Positions 34,793-48,084 of a stretch of 64,000 nucleotides of DNA are shown here, piece after piece (positions within the stretch are counted from its first letter, which is position 1; every line of letters starts with the position of its first letter). Origin of the DNA: Sphagnum compactum (Eukaryota; Bryophyta; Sphagnopsida; Sphagnales); contig OZ234495.1 of NCBI GenBank assembly GCA_965153455.1, positions 11,962,875 through 12,026,874 on the forward strand, read 5' to 3'. The position numbers were made by a program, and so were the translations under genes. Below the pieces are notes generated by a model, which searched no databases, had not been told where the DNA came from, and saw only the letters and a program-made list of their open reading frames with translations.

Positions 34793-37700
34793 TGTCACAA
34801 TCGACTTTAACAAATACCTAAAAAAAACTGTCTAATTATTTGATAAGGTTAGTGAGTAACTTGATATCTGTCCAACACTGGTTTTAATTTTGCAAACTCT
34901 TAAATACATAATTATGTTGTTTGTTTGACATTACCTATGTTCTTAATCTTTGACTCCAATTTCCATCCCATGTGGTAACATTTCTCGTAGTGACATCAAC
35001 TCTTAAATAGCATAAACACACAACACTAGTATGAACCATTTAGATGATACCAAATATTTAAAATTTTAAATATATTAAATATTCAGTGCCGAAGCCACCC
35101 AGGTACTACAGTAACTAAATTCAAACTATTGTCTGTTTTTTTTTCCTTGAAGATTTTCTTTTTGCATGTTTGCAACTCTAATAAAAAAAGAATGAAAACC
35201 TTGCAACAATCCTAGTTACCCCAATTGGAATTATTATTTTTCCATATTAAAAAAAATTCAAAATGACAATGCAAAAGTTGCAAGAAATGAACTGATATTT
35301 GAAATGAAGTTACATATTTTATGCCACATCGACAAAATAAAAATAAATTTTCAAAAGTTCAGTTCATTTTTAGTTTTCCAAATTATTTATTTTCGATGAT
35401 GATTCTACAATAGCCTACTATGATATTGTCGTATGAATAGTGAAATTATTCATATCAAAGCTTGCATGATATATTATTATTATTATTTTCCCATGATCTA
35501 CAATAGTCTACTATGACATATGAGTAGAGAATTTTACTCATATGATCTTAGCCGACAATAGTTATGAAGGTTTTTCAACACCTCAACTTCATATTTTCAA
35601 AAAAGAAAACAATTTCAAAATTTCAAGGATTATTTAATGACCAAATTGACCCTAGGGTAAGGGGTAATAAATAATTATGAAAGGGTCAGAATAGCTGGTC
35701 CCTTTACTTGGACATTTTGGAAGATTGGGCCAAACTAGATATGTTTGGATGTCAGCCCAAGTGTGAGATAATTTTGATGAGACAATGAGGAAGTATCATG
35801 AGTACCCTAAATATGTGAACAAAGGCTCTTGCTGCTCACTCAAGGAGGTTGAATTTTAGAAGAGCTCGGGACCAACATAATACAGTATTGGGTTGTGTGG
35901 GCTTCACATGAACAGAGTCCAGAATCCAGACTCTAGAGTTGTTTGTTGTACTTGTGCTCCTCCCTTGTTCAGATAACTGGCCGGCCGTCATTTGTCATAG
36001 TCACAATCATTGCTGAAGGAAGTAATAACAAGTGTTGTGGAAGTAATAAGTTTAACACGCACTTCTATGACAGTCTCACTTGTGGTGTAACTTGTTGTTG
36101 ATGCGATAGATGGATGACACACACTTCAAAGCAATTGGGTTCATCAAAAGAAAATTCAAAACTTACGCGATTAAAATGTGAGCTACATAATCTGCTTGTT
36201 TTTCAATCCCAAATTTTTTAATGAACTTCACATTATGTAAGTATTCAGTATAGAATCATTTGAACAAATTGTTGGATCTGTATGTGTTTGGTATGCTTCA
36301 CAGTGTTTTTCCTTTTCCGAATTTTTGATGTTGAGATTTTGGCAAATTTTAACCAAAACATTTAGCAAAATTAGTCAACTCACACTGGAAACACGAAAAT
36401 TTCGAAACGAATTCTCAATTTCTTTGTGGAAAAATGGCAAAATTTCACCCCGAAAAAAGAGCACTGATTCATCAGTGTTGGCTGATTCTTCTTTTAAACT
36501 GAACCTTTCCTCCTAGTCTTGATTTTGATGCTTAAAAATGTTTCAGCAGTTCTCTGGGTGTGTGGGTTTGAGTTTGGTTCTTCAAATTTCTAAACTCTAG
36601 AAGTTTGATTTTGACACTTTTTTTTCAAATTCAAAGAACCTCCAGGTCAGTTCTATATATTTATATATAATACATTCCTCAAGATTAGAGATTATATAAG
36701 TATGAAGATTTACAACAAACTAAAATTAGGGATTGTATAGATACAAAGTTTTACAACTAATTAAAGTTAATTATTTATGTATAAAAATTCAATCTCCTTG
36801 CGAAGTTTTTAAAAAAAATCAAGTTGCGTATTTAGATAATCTAAACTTGTGGTAAGAATTGGTTTCTCCCAGATTTGATTCTAGATAAAGGCTAGTTCCA
36901 TAGTCTAATTCTTGTGCCAATTATACCAACAATGTTTTGATTGACATTCAAGTCCAAAGAACTTCACAAGAGCTTAATCTAAAATCCCCGGCCTTATCAG
37001 TACAAACCAAGGAACTTGTCAACCCCAGCACACACGCACATTGCCATTTTTGGAGACATAAGGGGTGTAATGATTTTATTTTATTTACTTTTGCCATTGG
37101 ACCACATTACTATCGCTCCGAATGAATCAGCACTCACAAGCACACACTGAAAGATGGATGGTAGGTGAATAAGAAACAAAATTTTGTTCGTATTCGTGTT
37201 CCATTGCTAACCACATGTATCTACCTACCTAGCATCCACTAGGTGCTTTACTTACTTATTACCTACATACATGGTAACCAGTTACTTTACCTACCGATGA
37301 TACTCACACACTTACAAAGGTAAGTACCTAGATAGTGTGAGGTGAAAGTAAGAGGGTTAATAGGATAGGTTACCAATCTTGATAACCCAGATGAACCACA
37401 ACCGAGTCACAAGGGGTGTCCAATGGATGGTGCACTTGTGCATGCTAGTTCACATAATCCATTGCTAAGGGACATGAAGCCCCCATGTGCAAACAACCGC
37501 CCTTGTGAACCATCATGACTAGTGCACCAATGGATGAAACCCCCATTTCACCACCCATGTGGATGAATGCCAATTGAGTTGATGTTGGATTCCCCATTGC
37601 TCAAGGTGCCTATTCTTTAGAACCTCTCTTCTTCCCTCTTACATTCCACCTTGCCCCCACCCACTAAGCCTGGAGTAATATGTACATAAAAACATATACA

Positions 37701-39284
37701 TGTACATAAGACACATAAGTACTTATACATCTATTTATTTAGTTATTTATTTAGTTATTTATGGTAGCCATTTGGCATTTTGTAGCCTTTTGAAAACAAA
37801 ACATAGGCGACAAAAAACATCAATGTGCTCAGATCCCCAACAACTGGAGCAGGCTTGTTGGTCTTTGCTTTTGCCTGGTTCATGGGTTGTTGTAGTCCTG
37901 ACATAATAACACAGACAGACATTTGGAGGCAAGCTTCCTTTCTATCTTCTTCTGCTTTGGAAACTGTCATCAAATAGACAGCAGATCAAACAAGCTCCTG
38001 CTAGGCTACTGACATACATATATATATATATATATATTACATACAACCCATACAACCTTACTTGGTCTTTATATAACATACAATCTCGTCTCCTGTTCAA
38101 CAGGATTGATTATTACTGTAGGATTCTTCTTCTTCTTCTATTCATATCCTAATGTTCATAGGTTGTATAACAAAACTCGTGCCGCATTTACGACTTGTCA
38201 CTGAAATAATGCCGGGACTACAATTGTCTGTCTGTTTTCTGGGTTCTTTCAACTTCTCGCCCTTTACGTTAATAGTTTGACACTGGCTCGTGTGGCCTGG
38301 GCCGCTGACCCAAGTGTGACCAGGACTCTGTAATTTTTTCAAGTGTGAATAAATCCCTGATTTGCTTGAAATCGATATTTCTCACAACTTCGGTCCCTAA
38401 ATTATGAAATCTTACTCATTGACTCCATTAAATCTTACTCATGGAAAGCTTTCCAACAATAAAAAAACCAGCACCAATTTTTCTCCAAAAAATGATTTTG
38501 ATGATCTTGGTTTTCTATGAAATTTAATAACTCTCACATTGTAAGTCTAACATTAGGAAATCACCTCAGTGCATCCTTAGGCTTTCCGACCGTACCAAGA
38601 GCACACTAGAGGCATCATGGTTTTGGAAGATCTCAACATGACAAACAAAACAAACAAATTGTCTTTGTTAATAGATAGATAGATGCGTTGTCCCAAATAG
38701 CTTGCCTCCTGCACACAATAACATCAACAAACCAAGATTTTATTTTGTCTCCATACTTTAAAGTTATCCTTAAAATCATTCCCAGTTTAGCCCCAGTTTG
38801 ACCCCTTCTTTTCTATTTCATGCCTTGTCTTTTGATATCTCTAAAGTTCGCCACACCAGGGAGGAAATCCCACAACTGGGCCATCAACCCAAATCTCCAT
38901 CAAACCAAGAGTTTCAGTATGGAGTTTCCATGACTTTATGGTTAACTTGATTAAACTGGAGGACTCTTGCTAGTGTTTGCTGCACAGTCGCATACTCTCT
39001 CTCGCTCACTTATCTTGAAGATTTGCTCCATTGAGAGGGCGGACAACAGATCCATTTTCTTATTGCATATGCACACATAAATGCAATTGTAGACTCCATC
39101 TTAAACTCTAAATTCTCTGTTGCTTACTCCAAGCATTCGTATACCCGTTTCATATTACCACACTAGTTGGAAAAAGAGATCCGGCATCCCATAATCACAG
39201 TTGGAAAAAGAGATCCTTCAAACAATATAGAGGAAAAACCAAGTCAGCATGTACTAATTACTAATTACACGTGAAATAGCACGG
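34793..39284. other. Gene-free region
   Basis: No coding frame is supported. TA-rich microsatellites lie near 38018-38038. TACCTACC runs occur around 37215-37330. A local 10-bp hairpin, CATATGAGTA against TACTCATATG, lies near 35519-35545. Confidence 0.5.
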
Positions 39285-39435
39285 GTGGCTGACTCAGCAT
39301 CATGTGGTAGCAAGCAAGCAAGAAGGTAGGTTGCTAACCAGAACAAGGTTGGTGGCAGAATCAGCTAATTTGGCCAATTCCACCACTAACCCTTGTTCTT
39401 GGTTTTGGTTAGCAACCCATCTGCTTTTCAGCCAC
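39285..39435. repeat. Long imperfect foldback
   Basis: GGTTGCTAACC at 39329-39339 pairs exactly with GGTTAGCAACC at 39407-39417. Further in, GAACAAGG pairs with CCTTGTTC and GGTGG with CCACC, with a 7-nt bulge on the right arm. Further out, GTGGCTGA (39285-39292) pairs with TCAGCCAC (39428-39435). The shape and arm length suit either a miRNA precursor or a small foldback transposon. No known miRNA sequence is recognised. Confidence 0.75.
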
Positions 39436-40074
39436 TACCAATCTGCTGTTAATGCAAGTGAATGCAAGTGAATGTTTAGGCCATTTGAATGTTCTCTATT
39501 CCACCAGCTTCTCCCCTTTTGGAAGTGTATGTTTCACTAATTTCCCACCCATTTGAAACTTTTGCACCCAGAGAGAGCTGTTGAAGTTGATCAAAGGTTA
39601 GATAGATGCTGATCAGGCCCTTTCCCCTGTTAGTTCAGGTTTCTCTTTCTGTTGCATTTTTAAACACCAACTCTTACTTTGAGATTCGACCATGTTGCAA
39701 TGCAACTTATTAGAAGGCTACTAATCTGCTGCTATTGGCTTGACGGTGGGGGCTGACAGCTTACTGTGGCTAGTAGCCACCAGTTCTTGTCTGGTGTCTG
39801 GTCTGCCCCTTTCCCCTCTCCCACTTACCAAGTACATTTGTTCTCCACTAGTAAGCAACAAATCCAATCTACCCAATGTAGTATCTACCTACCAGTCATC
39901 AATGTACCTACCTAGTATGTACCTACCTAGTGTGTACCTACTAATCATCAATGTACCTATCTAATAACTACCTACTAGTCTTTTCATAAGAATTTTGGCT
40001 AAGTGGCCTTGGTGGTGAGCTGTGTATTCTTGTGCCATAGCTAACCACACGATTGTACTAACCAGTGTTGTGTG

Positions 40075-40360
40075 TGTAAATGGTTTTGGACTTACACTCC
40101 GTGAAAATGTAAATTCCATAATCAAATCTATTTACACTACATATGTCTAAGTGTAAATGTAGAACATGAAACGTGTAAGTGTAAATTTGTGTAAATTTAT
40201 TTTATGCCATGTAAAACCGTGTAAGTGTAAACTAAATACATTTATATGAGTTTACGCAACCATGAAAAATAGTGAGCATGTAAAACAAATACATTTATTT
40301 CATTTTACATGACCATGTTAAATAGTGTAAATGTAAAACAATGTAAAAAATGTGATTTTT
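40075..40360. repeat. GTGTAAATGTAAA-type degenerate repeat
   Basis: GTGTAAGTGTAAA and its variants, plus reverse forms TTTACAC, recur many times. A related block is found at 42175-42350. Confidence 0.65.
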
Positions 40361-41031
40361 ACTTGAGGAAGGGGGATTTCATAATTTTTGGTGATAGACC
40401 AACCAAATGACCCATTGCAAAAAAAAACATCAAAACATGCACACACAACTAATTAATATGAATTGCAAAAAAGTATGATCAATCAGAGCATATAATAAAG
40501 TTATATTTAAAGTTAAGAAAACACAACATTAAAACCATGAGCTTGGTCATAAACAGGGTGAGATTTTATTTTAAACATTTATACAAAATACATTAGCATT
40601 CAAGGCCAAAGGGGAAAACTTAGAAACCATCAATTTTTTTGTGGTAAACTAGATTCACCCTATCTTTCCTTTTTCCTTAGCACCTCCACATTTGCTACAT
40701 ATAATTTTACTACTCCTACCTATACAACTACTATAATTACTTTTGAGTCTTAAGCATTAAATGTTGAGTTCCAGCACTTCATTCCCAAATTTAATAGAAT
40801 TTCCTTATTTTATGGATGCCATTAAAAAAGGTGAAACATTAAATACCCCCTAATGAGCTTTGTTCGGCATTGGTTTCACTTGTCTTTTTGCACATTTTTT
40901 TGGCCTTGCACAGTTCTGCAAGAAACCATGCAACCTGGTTTTAAATGTTCTTCAATTTTTCAAGAAAAATGAAGGACTTTTCAACATGTTATTTGTTGTC
41001 AATGTTCTAAGCAAACGTCTTGCATCACGCT

Positions 41032-41092
41032 CAATGATTGAACCCTAAACCTCCTTTGTAAAAAAACACAACATTAACCACTAGCATACCAT
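41032..41092 (-). repeat. tRNA-like (SINE) relic 1
   Basis: On the minus strand an A-box-like TATGCTAGTGGTTAATG is followed by a B-box-like GGTTCAATCATTG, spaced about 40 bases. It is probably a SINE head or decayed tRNA-derived sequence. No intact cloverleaf can be drawn. Confidence 0.4.
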
Positions 41093-41559
41093 CAAGCATT
41101 AAAGAAAAAGGTTTTTTTTTAAAAATTAGACACAAAATCAAAAATGGCAAAAATTTTAAAACCTTGTAACATAACAATGTAATTCTCTGCAGGGTTGTTG
41201 ATGCACCCCCACACTGCTTGAAAGACTCAAATGCAAATCTAAAAGTGAAAACAACAAAAAATAGAATTGGGGTACGTTCCCTAGCTCATAGCATTTTGAG
41301 GGTATAAGGGCGTGCTGGAGCTCCGGGATGAGGACTAAGACGAATAACAAGTGGGTCAATTATTCACACGAACTTGCACAAACTAAACAACAAGTTGGTT
41401 AATGCGTGGTTGGAACACTTTTGGTGCACAAATGAACCATAAGCATACATGGACTTACAAGATTCACCACGGCCCGGACATGGGGAAACCCACCACCTTC
41501 CCCCTTATAGTATTATTTGTGATTAACCAAGAGGGCTACATCCAAATGTCATTTTGTCC

Positions 41560-42110
41560 CAAAGATTAGGATTCCCAGCATTTTGGAAAGCCATAACTTT
41601 TTGTTCATACCTCATATTGAAGTGACGTCTAAAGTAAAATTGTAGCCTTCATTGAGAACTTTCCAACAATATGTGGCATGCCACCCCACGCACCTATTTC
41701 AAGGCGATTCCCGACTTTTAATGGGTGTGAAGGAAATTGGCACTTTGACTCCCAATGCTTCTTTTGGCCATTACTTGTGTTTTAAGTATTCAAATGGGTC
41801 ATGTGAGTCCATGTTTCAAGAGCTTTCCAATGGTATAAGGAATCTTTTAATCCAATCAATTTTGACCCCTAAAATACCTCTTTGAATATTCAAGACTCCA
41901 TAACAATTCCAACTCCCAAAGTGGGAATCCACTTGGGAGTGTGTGAGTTCATTCCCTCACACTCTTGGGAGTGCAAATGTGACTCCCAGGTTGCACTTTC
42001 GGCCCGCACCTTTCCATGCCTTTGCCTTGGTCGCGAGCCCAAAAGTAAGGTCGTGATAATTGCATTGTCAAGTCCGAAACTAGCACTGAACAAAACTTGT
42101 TAAGGGGTAT
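41560..42110. repeat. Retroelement-like diverged repeat, copy 1
   Basis: It contains GCCATAACTTTTTGTTC, CTTTCCAATGGTATAAGG, CTTGGGAGTGTGTGAGTTC and CACACTCTTGGGAGTG, in the same order as a second copy at 57440-57810. This style of sequence is common in non-coding parts of plant LTR retrotransposons. LTR ends, a primer binding site and a polyprotein are not visible. Confidence 0.6.
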
Positions 42111-42174
42111 TTAACATTTTACTTAAAAAATGGTTTCGGGTGAAAAGAAGCCCAAAGATAGAGTAATTATACAA

Positions 42175-42350
42175 AAAACTTTAATATATACACTTACATG
42201 CACCCATAACATTTACATAAGTTCATATAAGTGTATCTAACAAATATTTACATTACCCTCATGTAAATGTGTGTGTGTGTGTGTGTACACACTAACTGTG
42301 TAAAAATAAGTGTAAAAAGTTCAAACGTAAAAGTGTAAATGAAATTGGTA
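42175..42350. repeat. GTGTAAATG-type repeat, second block, with (GT)n
   Basis: It has the same TGTAAA vocabulary as 40075-40360, with an alternating (GT)8 tract at about 42268-42287. Together the two blocks frame a segment of about 2.3 kb. Confidence 0.6.
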
Positions 42351-42354
42351 AAAG

Positions 42355-44130
42355 TGAAATTTAATTCCTGAAGAATTATTCCACACTATTGTAATAACAG
42401 ATTTGCACTACAATATGCACTCATTCATAATTCTTATTTTGATTCTAAACACACATGACTTTGTGGTTACTTAAAACACCAGATTCATAGTTATTTCATA
42501 TAACTAAAATCTATATTTCATAATACAACATAGTAAAATCCAGAGATAAGATTAGGACTCTTTCCATTATATTTTTAATACTCCAAAAAATTCACGCAAC
42601 AATATGGATATGGAAATCATTACAAAAGTCTGTACTTATCTGTTTTACTAAAAATTCAATCAAAATTACAACAACATTCCATGTTTTGTTGAAATGAAAT
42701 CAAAAAAATTTGAGTTTGTATGTTTGTTCTTGTTTTTCTCACTTACATTCATTAAAAAAATAAGAAAGTCCATAGCACCAAAAGCCATGGAGGTTACTAC
42801 TCCCATCCAAGTACTCTAGGCAAAGATAAAGAGTGGAAGGGTAGTGGAAGGGTAAGTCTAAAGGTAGGTCTGAACAACTCCAACAACCAAGGCACTACTA
42901 ATTTATCATATATTAAATTCATTTTTGCATTCAAATCACGTAATCATGTTACATAATTGCATCAAATCTCATGATTTTGTTTGAACTCGTCCTAAAGAGC
43001 AGAGCCAAGCCGTATCTTGGATACCTCTTCTTCTATTGTTGGAATAGTCTCCACTTGCTCTTGTGCTTGAATTATATGTGGTTCTTTCTCTTCCTAACCC
43101 TCTCCTCTGAGGTCTTGTGGTTTCTTTGTCTATGTTTCCCCCTCTTGAGTTGTTCCACTTCTAAGGTCCTATGGTTCCTCAGTTTGCACTTCCTCCTCTT
43201 GAGCTATTCCGTTGGGCCTTACTTTAGTCTCCTCATCTTGGCCTAATGTGTCTGTACTTGTTGGACTACCACAGATAAAATCTTGTTTAGCTCATTGTTA
43301 ATGAACAACATTTGGTTTTCTTTCCCATAGTAGTCCTCAATAAGCAAAATACACGCGACTTAAATGCTTAAGACAATAATAAGTTCCATTTGGTGAATTG
43401 ACCTAATGTCATGCCACTATGTTCATGCCCCCAAATGAAAACAGATTGCTCAGTCAATAATTTTGGTAATAGCAAAGTAAGAACTTCCATGACGTCCTCC
43501 ACCAACATATAAGACCAAATTGCAATATAAATTTTTTTTAAAGGCTGAAAATGTTGAACACTAATTTTTGTTTCCACATGTTGCTTCCCTTATAAAATAG
43601 CACATTGTGGGAAATAACACATAACACGATTTACGTTGAAAATGAACAATTATTTAAGGGAAGAAAGCTGTGAAAGAAAATGTCAACATACATGTGTAAT
43701 TGATGCAAACGGACAAGATGGAATGACCTGCCAAACTAGCATTAGTTAACATGCGAAACACATAAACAATTGTTAAAGGTGTTTTCTATGCCCTCAAATT
43801 ACACAAGACTATTTCCTACTTGCAAAATCGGATTTGCATATAAACATCAACAAGTATGTTTTAACTTGAATCCAAGAATAAGAAAATCAAATCAGAAACA
43901 TGAAGATGGTCATATTTACAAATGCACAAGTTACAAAAAAAATTCGAAATAGATCCAAAAATAAAATTAGAAAAAAAAATTTCCAATCTTCTTCAAATCT
44001 TCATATTTATACTAAAAATAGTGATGTTTTAATTTAAATAATCACTAGCTGGTACAATAGTCTAGTAATTTAATGGGCTATTGGCCACAAGTTGATCAAT
44101 AATCCTATTCTATCAATAAACCAATTAACA
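42355..44130. other. Gene-free AT-rich region
   Basis: Short open frames on both strands (42971-43246 +, 43368-43577 -) are low complexity or unrecognised. Nothing else is supported. Confidence 0.5.
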
Positions 44131-44900
44131 TGACATACCTATTATCAGTTAACTTACGTAACTAAGCTAGGCAATGTAGCCTAGTTCACCTAGCCAAAAG
44201 CCAATTTAGCTAGGCTAGTTACCTATCCTAAGCAACCTAGGTACCTAACCTAAACCAAGTGGCCTAAATATCATAGGTTGTAAGAATGAGGAGTTGAACC
44301 CTTCAATTTCATTTTGGGGTTCAAATCCTCATCCATTACACTACCACATTTTTTTATACTAATTATATTTAACACAAAGTTATAAAGCTCAAAATTTTTA
44401 CCCATGAATTGTAACCTTGACACCCTAGGTTGACCTACGTCAACTTACCTATAACCTACCAATTTAGATTATATCTAAACTTCCCTAGGTTGATTTGAGA
44501 TGAATTAATTTGTCAACCTATATTACTTACTAACTTAACCTAGGTTAACTTAAGCATTTTTAGGCTAAAAAATAAATTAACTTAGGATAGTTATGTCGCA
44601 TTTAGTTGCATCATAGTTACATTTAGTCACACAAACTTAAGGTCATTACAAACTTGATCAAATATCCTGTAATAATGCTACCCAAGTTGATTTGGCTTTT
44701 CCTAAAGTTAGGAACCTAGGCAAGCCTACCTAGGTTAACCTATTAGTAGGGTAACCTATTCTAGGTATATTTAAACATATTAAATGTAATAAATTTCTTA
44801 TGTCTAGTTAAATAACTTACATAGTATTACAAAGTAGGTTTTTACTGAATAGCCTACATAGACATGTTAACTTAATAGGTATGTTAACCTAAGCTAATGT
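44130..44900. repeat. CCTAGG/ACCTA-rich degenerate repeat
   Basis: CCTAGG, GCCTAG, ACCTAGGT and TTAACCTA words occur dozens of times with no fixed period. Related patches lie at 47905-47970 and 48900-49230. The CTAG core is normally rare in random DNA of this composition. Confidence 0.65.
44286..44350 (-). repeat. tRNA-like (SINE) relic 2
   Basis: The minus strand carries TGGTAGTGTAATGG (A-box-like) and GGTTCAACTCC, which fits the B-box consensus exactly. The unit also forms a hairpin, GAGGAGTTGAACCC against GGGGTTCAAATCCTC. It sits inside the CCTAGG-rich block. Confidence 0.5.
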
Positions 44901-47900
44901 GTTAAGTAATTAAAAAGTCAAGGAGTTATGTGTCACCTTTTTCAAAACAACTATTAATATTATAATCATAATTACATGTTAACAATAAATTATTTAGTAC
45001 ACATACACATGGATGTGAATTCATGACTTCAAAAACCTCATGGCACACAAAAAATAATGGCATGCCATGACAAATATTGGTGCCATAAATTCAAAACACA
45101 AAAAATCATGAATTATTATGAAAATTTGTGACACTTGTTGCCAAATGGCATGCCATGTCATCATCACATGGAAGACCAAATCCTTATTAATCACAAAGAA
45201 CAATAGTATTTTCAACTAGTTACTAAATGTGATTAATTTATAAAATCAAATGACATGAATCATGATGTTGACAAATAGGACCACATCATTTTGTTGGCAT
45301 ATAACATGCCATGTCATCAGGGAGATTGAGTCGTTATTAGTCACAAAGGTGAATGGTTCTTGCAACTAACTAACTAATGAACAAAAATTGAAAAATAATT
45401 TGATAATTTACCCAAAAAACCAAGTTGGCATGACTATAATTACAAAACCATGATGCCATGTGGCATGTTGATGTCTTTTGCCATTATTTCTTGATTGTTA
45501 TGATTAAGTAATCATAAATGTAGCTGAAAAAACAACAATCATTTTATGTCCAGTTCAAAGGATAGGATTTGTTGTAGTGAGGGTAAAGTTTTTGGATTTG
45601 CATCTTGGTGCAAAAAGTTACATTAAGGGATTGGACACCATTTCTAACATAGTGACCAACTAATAAATGCCTCATTTTATCCAAAGTAATGTACGAATCA
45701 TCATGTTAACTAATAGTCAAGTATTTTAATGCATGTGGAATCATCATGTTGTGAGATTAGAAGTCGTAAATATGATCGCAAAATTCAAGGTATTTTAAAT
45801 TAAATATCTTAAATTTATTCAAAAACCCACTAGTCATCATATTAACTACAGTCGCAAAACCATGACATCACATAACATCTCAATGACCTTTGCAACTACA
45901 TGGGTATTTTTGTGACTAAATATTTACAATCGTGGTAAAAAAGGAGAGTAGTCATTTTTTGACTGATCAAAAAACCCATAATGTGTTGTTCTATTAGAAA
46001 TTAAAATTTATATTTAATTACAATGCATGCAATCCAACTAAGTTGCAAAGCAATTCCACATGGGGTTATCACAAAGACTATGCATATGGCATGGCAATGT
46101 CCATGTGCCAATTGGCATTTACTACATTGGATGTGTTCACATGGGGAAGGACCATGTAATCTAGATCATTGCATTTGGGTGCTTGATCACTTATATATTA
46201 CAACCATAAAACAACTAAAACACAAAGTCAATGCACATTGACCAAAATTGTATAGTTGACCAAAATACATTCAAAATATTCCATACCCTTGGAACTTCCC
46301 TAGAACTCATGTGCAACCAATCATTTTCCAATGTTGCAACCTATTGTAATGTAGTTGGTATGGACATGTAGTTGTAAATTAGTGTAGTCTCCACGGATGG
46401 AATTTTCCCATAGTGGTATGACTTTTAAGCATATCCACATAATACTTAGGTTGATCTTGACACACATCATTCACTTGTGATTTATGAACAATAGTGCTTA
46501 TTGTTATTGTCATATTGATCAATTTTATTGTAATATAATATTCTTCCCATAGCATAATTTCATCTTCTTCATTGGGTATGTAATCAACCCTTTTTAAACT
46601 ACTCATAGTGACTAATGTGTAGAAGTGGTTAAGGCTTGTTTTCTGTTTCATGTCCTTAAAGTTAAAAAATCAGATCCATGTAACTTTGAATTATCATAAC
46701 ATTATATTTTCCTTGGTCAATGTTTGGTTTAATGTTTTGTTTACCACCTTTCCAGGGTTGTTTTATCTAGTTTATTATAATTAAACATTGTGCCATTTTC
46801 TTTCTTTTGAAAACAATTTTGAAAGGTTTGAAACATGTCAAATGTAGAATGCATGGGATGTATCCAAAGGTAACGTGACCATGTTTATCCCAAATTTGTG
46901 TGTTTGCTTAATTTTCATTGGGGTGACATGATATTCATGCCCATCTAAAACTAGCAAGTGCCTATTGGTTAGGGAAATTCCACTTGGTACTAACCTTTTG
47001 AAAAAAAATAGCCAATATTTGAAAAGGAAAATTAATCATCCATATTTTCAATTGCATAACCATACATGTTTTTGGTTTGTAAAGTTGTATTTAATCATAA
47101 AAGTTTTTGAAATCGGGTGAAACCACATTACAAAAGGGACTGTTTTGGGCAAGAAAATGCAAATTTTTGGGGTACATTTTGTATTATTTTGGGGGTAGTT
47201 TTTTTCAAATTTTCATTTAGCATTTTGATAAACATATAAAATGGATTTTGATAGAAAGGTCTCCAACATAATTTTTTATATATTTCAAATGAAAGTAATT
47301 TCTCAACAAAATGTTTTTTTTCAACACACTTATGATCATTTGAATGAAAATTTTGTCCAAATGTTTTTGTGAAATCAAATGAATTAAACTTTTCAATTGT
47401 AATTGAAATGGTACAATCAACTTACATGCAATATACAACTAAATATTTCATCAAATTTTATAATTATTTGAATCATTTAAAAAATATATTTGCACTTTGC
47501 AACATATTGTTACGAGTTCTATCACTACAAGGAATTTGCATATTAATGACTTTTTTTTTCAACTATTTTTCAATTGTAAATGTCACATGTGACTGCTTTA
47601 GTTGCTTTAAACAAGTCACATAAAATTTTAGTCGACAAAAACAATACGTGACACCAAGTTGCAATGGGAGTTGCATAAAGATGTGACTTACATGAACATT
47701 TCATCCATTCAAACTAACTTATGTGGCATTGTCATTTCATTTTGCGATTGCTTTTACAACTAACCAATGTAGTTGCATTATTTATATAAATATTTTAAAA
47801 ATATTTTTATTTAAATATTTTTAAAAAATTATATATATATATATATATATAATATTATTGGTGATTTTATTAATTTCAACTTATAAATTCTTAACACCTA
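44901..47900. other. AT-rich region with transposon-end-like motifs
   Basis: No gene is supported. GGCATGCCATG words recur around 45055-45480. CACTACAAGGAAT at about 47523 and TTTGTTGTAGTG at about 45569-45580 resemble CACTA termini in opposite orientation, but they are not confirmed as ends of one element. A (TA)n tract lies near 47830-47850. Confidence 0.45.
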
Positions 47901-48024
47901 TCATTACTTAGGCTAAACTAAAAGCCTAGTTTAGGTTATTAGGCTTAGTGTACCTAATAGGTTAGGTAAGAAACATTCGGTCAAGTTACACTCATTGACC
48001 ACACAAGCCATGTCATTTATAAAA

Positions 48025-48080
48025 ATTGATCTCTAAACCCCAAGGATGGAAATCAACTCTTTTACCACCAAGCCACCCCA
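48025..48080 (-). repeat. tRNA-like (SINE) relic 3
   Basis: The minus strand reads TGGCTTGGTGGTAAAAGAG (fits the A box) and GGGGTTTAGAGATC (decayed B box). It has the same orientation as relics 1 and 2. Confidence 0.4.
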
Positions 48081-48084
48081 ATTT

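Noticed and set aside
43655-43678. AAGAAAGCTGTG, a partial match to the reverse complement of miR396
   Set aside because: Only 12 bases match and there is no pairing arm nearby.
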